From Whitmania pigra (lineage: Eukaryota; Annelida; Clitellata; Hirudinida; Haemopidae): a stretch of 64,000 bases of DNA. Each line of letters starts with the position of its first letter. The first letter of the stretch is position 1. The position numbers and the translations under genes are program-made. This document shows, one piece after another, positions 57,474-64,000 of the stretch. The stretch covers positions 421,001 through 485,000 of the forward strand of contig JAJTWR010000275.1 in the NCBI GenBank assembly GCA_021613335.1, in the 5' to 3' direction. The notes beneath the pieces were generated by a model, which worked only from the letters and a program-made list of their open reading frames with translations, made no database searches and had not been told where the DNA came from.

Positions 57474-59132
57474 ATGGTGTTTTTTAAAGATTACTTACGT
57501 AATGTTGACGATGGTAAATCAAAACACTTGCTGGAAACGGTTTGGAAAAGGAGCATATTCCATCTAAATAGATCGGATTTCTCGTCCTGCTTCGACTGTT
57601 ACACATTTCTTCTCGAGAACTGTCCACAAATAGGAAGTTTCATAGAGAGAGATCTTAAAGTTTTTCTGGGTAGATGGATCGAATATGTGGTCTCACACAA
57701 AAGAGAGGATCAACTTCAGGCTGTCATCGCTGCGCACGCCGTAGCCGTGAGGCACTGCCAAGATGCAGGACTGTTCTTCAATTCGTGCGGAAAACTGTTT
57801 TTTAGGTTAATTTGCGTTCTACAAAAACTTACAACTTGCACATTCCTATCCTGATGGTTAGGTTTCCAATGTAGTTGATGTATGCTCTTTAGAAACAGAC
57901 AAAGCCTGCAATCATTTTGATTGCAACTCAAAAAACTAACTTAATTATAAAAACAAATTATAGATTGCAGAAACTCTTGGATGCAAAAGTTTATTTCGAA
58001 GAGGCGAGGAAGTTGAGCCCCGAGAACATGGAGGTGCTTGAAAATGTGGACAATCTGAACAGCCTGTTGCTCGATAGGTGGCACTTTCCCATGCTGAACG
58101 ATGCTGTGAGGAACTCCAGTTATAAGTGTGCCATCGAGGGAGCTTTTTCCAGGATTTCTTCCGTGTCACGAGAACCGTTCGTCTGCCTCGACATCGGAGC
58201 TGGAACCGGTTTGCTAAGGTTGGATCTGCTTCAGAATTTGTATCGATGCTTTACAATCTTTGTTAACAATGACTTTGTTTAAAGTTTACAATCAAGCTAA
58301 GCTCATGAAGAAATGCTTATTACCTCAAATAAGATACCATAAGATAATTTTCAAAAACATCACTGCATATCATCACTGACCTCTCACACATCGTTATAAT
58401 TCTTCCACAGCATGTACATGGCTCGGGCGGCAGACGACACGTTCCCAGGGAAGGTCGAGGTTGTATCGTGCGAGGTCGACGAGTGCATGTTCCGGACGGC
58501 AGAGGAGGTTCTCCTGGCGAACGGAATGTCCGAGAGGGTCGGACTCGTTCATTCCTCCTCCAATTCGCTCCTTTCGCTTCCCGGTTGCCACGACAACATG
58601 AAGTAAGCGCGGTCCTTGTTGTACTGCATCGTGTCGATCCTGCCGCGTAAAAATCCCAACGGTCGCGACCGCGGTTGTCATAGCGACGACACGGACGGCT
58701 TTGACTTAATCCATTTGATGTCGTCGTTGTTATCTTTTCCAGGCTGAAGCTTGTCGTCACGGAAACGTTCGACGCTGGCCTACTGGGGGAGGGGGTCCTG
58801 GAGTCCCTCGATCACGTGCACAGGGTACTCGGGACTTCTGGTGCGGTTGGTTCCCTTCTAAACTTTCTCTTTTTGTCGTGAGTTGTTCGAGTGGTGATGA
58901 TGATTGTGAAAGTTGTGTTGCTAAAATTGTTATCAACGAAAATGGTAACAGAATCTCTTAATATAATTAACTCTTAATATATTTAAAATTCTTAAAAACT
59001 TAAACAGTTAATATAATTTAATATATAATGTAATATAATTTATTTCTACTTACTGATGCTATTATTATTATTTTTTCATTATTTTTAATTTATATTTTTT
59101 TCGTATTATTATTATGATGTTAATGTCGATAT

Positions 59133-59190
<58 letters not shown>

Positions 59191-59213
59191 GGTGGTGATG
59201 GTGATGGTGATGG

Positions 59214-59257
<44 letters not shown>

Positions 59258-60813
59258 GTGGTGATGGTGATGGTGATGGTGATGATGATGGTGATGGTGA
59301 TGATGATGATGATGATGATCAAGGACCTCCAAGTCATCCCTCGTGCCGCCACAGTCTACATTTGCCTGCTGGAGTCTGAGGACATAAGAAACTATTCCAG
59401 GTCATTTTATCAACATCATCACTATCTCCACCACCATCATCATCATCATCATCATTTGCACAATGGTTTTATCCACGTTATCATCACTATCACCATCATC
59501 GGCACAATTGTTGTTGTTTCCCTAACGTTGCTAACGACGGTCTCTTCATTCCAGATACCTCGGTGCGAACGACTGGCTGACCTCGGACGAGGCTCGTATT
59601 TTTTGCAACGTCGGAGGAAAAGCAGACGACGAAGTCGACGGATTTCCATGGCAACCGTACACCTGCGAGAGGATCTCCTCCCTCGGACGTTCCTTCGCTC
59701 TCTTGTCCGAACCCGTCGCCTTGGAAACGATAAATTTCGAGTCCCGCGACGTTGGTTGTGCTCCTGCGGAGTTTTTAAATTTGTTTATGTCTTTTTTTCT
59801 TTTTTTTTCTTAAATCAAAAAAAAAATCAAAAATTTTTAAATTTTAAATTTGGCATTTGTGGTTTCAAATGAACTTTTACGTGAATCAGAGCATTTGCTG
59901 TATTTTTAACGATGTCTATTTACTTGGTAATGATAACAGGGAGAGTAGTTATAATTAACATAATTTATGACATTTATTAGCTAATTAATTTTTTATTAGC
60001 TCATTAATTTTTTCTGTCATTCAGTCTGTTTCTTCTTACCTTGCTGGAATCACGAGGCACCTGTCCGTCCGGGTGAATCGTTCCGGCTCGTTGGATGCCA
60101 TAGCTTTATGGTTCAACCTTCACCTCGACTCTGAAACCGACCTCAGCACTTCACCTCTGACCCAAGAAGGTCAGAAGTCATGCTGGCAGCAAGCAGTTTA
60201 TCCCGTCTTCGACGTCAACGACCACAGAGGTTGGTATTCGGATTTCGTCGATCGTAGATGCTTCACTGACTCGAGTCTTTCGTTTGCGTGATTGTGCAGA
60301 TGTGATCGTCAAAGAGGGGGACATGGCGTTGATCGAATGCGAAATAAAGGACTTGATAAGGTTGAGGTGCTCTGGAATTCGCGGTCCGTCGAACTCTGAC
60401 AACGAGGCACTCAATTCGGACTCGTCCGTTCCATTGTTTTACCTTCCTCCGAGCTCCGTCGCACTCCTCAACGATTCCGTTTACCACAGAAAATGCTGCG
60501 AGGCATTGGAAAGGGTTTTTCCTGCCGGAGGCCGAAACGATCTCGGATTGGTCGTCGCATCTCGTCCCGACAGCCTATCGGGTCTTGCTGTTGCCCTCTG
60601 GTCTCTCAGGAGAGGTGTGCGGGTCAAGTTTCTGTTCCTCGGAGATGAAAAGCAGAACAAGGATTTCGACGACGGAATTTGTGGAGTCGGAAACATTTCG
60701 AAGGTGCTGGTGGAGATTGCCGATCGCAAAGGGCTGGATTCGAATCTCATCTCCTTCGAAAGATTACCGTGCCAGTCCGTAGGCGAAGGAATTGGTGACT
60801 TTGAGGGAAGCAG

Positions 60814-60850
<37 letters not shown>

Positions 60851-61855
60851 GAAGAAGAAGATGAGGAGGAGGATGATGATGATGAAGTGAACTGGGCAGT
60901 GGGGTTCGTTGACCCAATAGATAGTTCTGGAAATCTCGCATCAAACTCCGTGCAACATTTCTTCAGATTGAGGTGAGCTTCAAACCTTTGATATTACCTA
61001 TTTATTTATTTATTTTAAATTGTCCACTGCTGTGATTTTTATTTTAATTAATTCATCTTTTTTTTTCTCTGATCAGGAACTACTTGTCCGCAGAGCACAA
61101 AATTCTGCCGTCGAAGATCCACTGCATGGGTGTCCTCGTCGATTCTCAGTTCCTCGCGTCCGACTCTGCCGTGATTTCGGGAGATAGCACGAATCCCTTT
61201 GAAGTTGCAGACGCCATAAACAAGTTCAAGGTTGGTTGGTTTTTAACCGAGGAATTTTGCTTTTTGCTTTTTGACTTCCTGTGATGAAATGAATTGAATA
61301 TTTAAATTGAATATATGTGTGTTAAATAAATCTTAGATATTGACATTTATATCTCGTTAATTATTTAACTAATTAAACAAGTTACAATCATTTATTTGTT
61401 GGCAAACAAAATCATTTCATATAATATTTTAACTTATCATTTAATCACGATAAACGAGCAAAATCAATCAATTCGTCGAATGATATCTTCCTCCGCAGAC
61501 TTCGTACCACGTCAACTTCCATCTCTCCACACTCCCCCACACGAAGCTCACCGACCCGATTCACCTCTTCACGTTCGACACGAACACGTCACCGACCTCG
61601 ACTCGACGTTCCTTCTCCGACAAGTCGTGCTCCTTGACGATCGATCCGATCGCCAACGGTCGAGCGACTTCTCTTGTCTACTGGTTTCGTTTGGAACTGA
61701 CGGAAGGCTTGGTGGTCGACACGTTGGAAGGGCACTGGAAACAGGCTGCCGTTCACCTGGATTCAGTGATGGTGGAGATCGGTGATGTTCTCAAACTCGA
61801 GGTGCAGTGTAGGTCTGGTTACTTTAGAGCCAAAGTCGAGAAAAGTATGATTTGA
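57474..61855 (+). CDS. PRMT9: Protein arginine N-methyltransferase 9
   Basis: Ten exons: 57474-57805, 57964-58218, 58411-58602, 58743-58845, 59324-59400, 59555-59750, 60025-60229, 60300-60972, 61077-61230, 61499-61855; 847 residues (human 845). N-terminal helical/TPR-like part (1-140), then RWHFPMLNDAVRN, the SAM-binding motif VCLDIGAGTGLLSM (DIGAGTG 187-193), and the double-E loop TETFDAGLLGEG (E267, E276). A TSPLTQEGQKSCWQQAVYPV block follows, as in PRMT9 (LSTSPxxETCWEQAVYPV). A second, degenerate methyltransferase module follows and ends in HWKQAAVHLDSVMVEIGD. PRMT9 makes symmetric dimethylarginine on splicing factor SF3B2. Exon 8 contains a GAT/GAA microsatellite that encodes an Asp/Glu run of more than 20 residues (60815-60889) between the modules, absent in vertebrates. 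AATAAA lies at 61944-61949. Confidence 0.94.
59111..59322. repeat. GAT/GGT microsatellite in PRMT9 intron 4
   Basis: About 210 bp of (GAT)n, (GGT)n and (GATGGT)n that runs right up to the exon 5 acceptor (GATCAAG). It gives false poly-His and poly-Met frames. Confidence 0.95.
60813..60890. repeat. Coding GAT/GAA microsatellite in PRMT9 exon 8
   Basis: In-frame (GAT)n(GAA)n(GAT)n encoding an acidic run. It is in phase with the PRMT9 frame and flanked by conserved-type sequence. Confidence 0.9.
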
Positions 61856-62322
61856 AAGAATCAGAAAAGAAAGAAAGTAAAAAAAAAGAAAAAACGCTTT
61901 CTGGGAGAGTTGCGGGGAACTGACTTTTCGTTTTGATCTATTTAATAAAAAAAATTTTAAATGTGTTGTTCTGGAAAGAATTTCTTGTCTCTGTGGATTT
62001 AAATAATTTTTAATTAATTAATCTAATTTAATTGTTTTTCTATTTTTTTTGCTCGTTTTGAATAATACAAAACTTTCTCCGCTTCTTTTATTAATTAATC
62101 GAATTAACTTTTAGTCGCTCCGTGCGAAAGCGTTGCCAAGCAACGGAATTCATTTGTTTGATAAAGACACGTTTCGAAAACACCGTACCTTTTTAAACTG
62201 CATTTTAACGCCGGACGAAATAGACGATCTTTTTACAAGCAATTTGAGAATATTTTGACGATAATAATTTTTTCTTAGAATTTATAAAACTCAAGTAAAT
62301 CTTTAAAGATCATTTGTTTACA
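61856..62322. other. PRMT9 3' UTR and upstream region of NME8/9-like gene
   Basis: AT-rich, 467 bp. Contains the PRMT9 polyadenylation signal at 61944-61949; no other feature seen. Confidence 0.5.
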
Positions 62323-63626
62323 ATGGCCGCACGAGGCAAGGCAAAGGAATATCAGATCCAAGTGGAAATCGAGAGCCAGGAAGACTGGGAAGAACAAATC
62401 TCAAAAGAGGGACTATTAGGTCTTTGAAAAGACAATTTTCTTATTTTTCCATTTATTTATTTATTTGTTTATTTGTTTTTTTTTAGATTTTGTAAATTTT
62501 CCTTTTTACGAATCGCTTTTATACAACTTCCAATTGCTAATTATAACGCATATTGCATACTGTGTTAGATTATTTAAGCATTATTTATCAGGACAATCAC
62601 AGTTAATTTTCTTATCTTTATCTTAATATTAATTGTGGATTAATTAAAATAAGCGATGGTCGAGACTCGAGCGATAACGACAAAGAAGTTAATAATAACG
62701 ATATTAGTAATAAATATAATTATTATTATTGAACGTAATACTTTTAACAATAACAACACTAATATATTTATACTAATTGATAATAATGAATATTCAGTGG
62801 TAGATGTCTACCAGGATTGGTGTGGACCCTGCAAAGCCATGGTACCCATCTTCAAGAGGATCAAAAACGAAACGGGGGACGAACTTCTGAGATTTGCAAT
62901 GGTGGCGCATTATAATAATTTATGCTAATTTTGTTATTCCGCTATAATTGCGATTACTAATTCTATTTTTATTATCTGCTATTATAATTCTGATTATCAA
63001 CGTCACGATAATTTTAGCTGCCCAACGGAGTCGCATAAATTAAAGAACTATATGTAAGGACGCATGTAATTTACTTTGCAAGTTAATAAAGAAAAAAATT
63101 GAATATTAAACCGGCAAAATGGCTCTAAGTAAGTTCAAGTCAGTTCAAAGGTCAGCAACATTTTCTTGACCTTTTCCAGGCAAAGGCGGACTTGGTGGAT
63201 GCCCTTGAGAAGTACAGGGGGAGAAGTGAGCCTAACTTTCTATTCTACGCAGTGAGTCATGAATGTCATTAAAACGTAAATATCATTGTAAATATCAATA
63301 CATCATCATGAATAATATCAATGCGTCATGAATATTAATACATCATGAATATCAATGCTTCGTGAATATAATAATAACTCCTGTAGACTATTAGTGCATC
63401 ATAATCATGCGATAGAACCATCGGCAGCGTCAAAATAGCAATGGCGTAACCATGGCAACGGTAACCATGGCAACGAAAACTGCTAACCAACTGCACACAC
63501 CAAACGCAGGGCGGGGTTCTCGTCGAGGCCATCAGGGGGGCCAATGCACCGGGGATCAACAAGGCCATAGTCGACCAACTCGCCATTGAACACGAGGTTC
63601 TTGAAACCGGAGGCAACAGGGTAGAG
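62323..63626 (+). CDS. Thioredoxin-domain NDP kinase-like protein (NME8/NME9 type), 5' part
   Basis: Four exons inside the window: 62323-62419, 62798-62901, 63180-63251, 63510-63626; the gene continues past 64000. MAARGKAKEYQIQVEIES leads into a thioredoxin fold with the full redox motif: VDVYQDWCGPCKAMVPIFKR (C41, C44). Then come ADLVDALEKYRGRSEPNFLF and EAIRGANAPGINKAIVDQL. The spacing and the GANAP motif match TXNDC3 (NME8) and TXNDC6 (NME9), axonemal outer-arm-associated proteins with C-terminal nucleoside diphosphate kinase domains. Those domains would lie outside, so the choice between NME8 and NME9 is open. The last donor could be at 63621 or 63627; both keep frame. Confidence 0.85.
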
Positions 63627-63636
63627 GTTGGTAATG

Positions 63637-63896
63637 ATGATGATGACGACGACGATGATGATGATGATAATAATAATAACTATAAAAATATTAAATAATA
63701 TTAATAATAAATATTAAATAATAATAATAATAAATATTAAATAATAATAATAAATATTAAATATTAATAATAATAATAATAAATATTAAATAATAATAAT
63801 AATAAATATTAAATACAAAAAATAATAATAATAAATATTAAATATTAATAATACTAACAATAATATTTACTAAATATTAATAACAACAACAACAAC

Positions 63897-63992
<96 letters not shown>

Positions 63993-64000
63993 TTTACAAT
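63637..64000. repeat. GAT then AAT microsatellite in the NME8/9-like intron
   Basis: (GAT)n passes into (AAT)n with AAATATT-containing higher-order units (about 20-24 bp) and ends the window in pure (AAT)n. Confidence 0.95.

Noticed and set aside
59120..59332. Minus-strand poly-His frame
   Set aside because: Reverse translation of the GAT/GGT microsatellite in PRMT9 intron 4.

Overview
The window is nuclear DNA of an invertebrate animal. It is AT-rich, and its genes are split by many short GT-AG introns. It is packed with AAT/ATT and GAT/CAT microsatellites and carries tRNA-derived SINEs. Every recognisable gene is an ordinary animal gene, usually closer in organisation to vertebrate orthologues than to insect or nematode ones. 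That suggests a lophotrochozoan (annelid, leech or mollusc), but the species cannot be fixed from the sequence. I see no prokaryotic, viral or defence-island content.

Layout, left to right: the 3' end of a TMEM165/GDT1 transporter gene (+); a single-exon GT92-type glycosyltransferase (+); ribosomal protein L31 (+); RNA ligase RLIG1/C12orf29 (-), head to head with a TBC1D10-type Rab GAP (+); mRNA-export factor ALYREF (-); a very short gene with the PCM1 C-terminal domain (-), head to head with zinc transporter SLC39A11/ZIP11 (+); microsomal triglyceride transfer protein MTTP (-), head to head with IQCK (+); spindle and mRNA factor ZNF207/BuGZ (+); mitochondrial glycerol-3-phosphate acyltransferase GPAM (-); a single-exon orphan GPCR-like protein (+); a LIMCH1/LMO7-type CH+LIM protein (+); arginine methyltransferase PRMT9 (+); and the 5' end of an NME8/NME9-type thioredoxin-NDPK gene (+) that runs off the window.

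I rebuilt exon structures by hand from splice sites, phase continuity and remembered family sequences. In every complete gene the exon lengths sum to a multiple of three, which supports the models. Single-base errors at individual boundaries are possible.

Most genes are unrelated housekeeping genes in a compact order. GPAM (first step of glycerolipid synthesis) and MTTP (triglyceride loading of lipoproteins) act in one lipid pathway and lie about 5 kb apart. The most unusual structures are two separate tandem exon duplications in MTTP (701 bp and 402 bp). One of them starts at the loop of a roughly 290-bp near-perfect palindrome. Also notable are a PCM1 gene reduced to its C-terminal part, alternative 3' exons in ALYREF, and splice acceptors that abut or sit inside tandem repeats.
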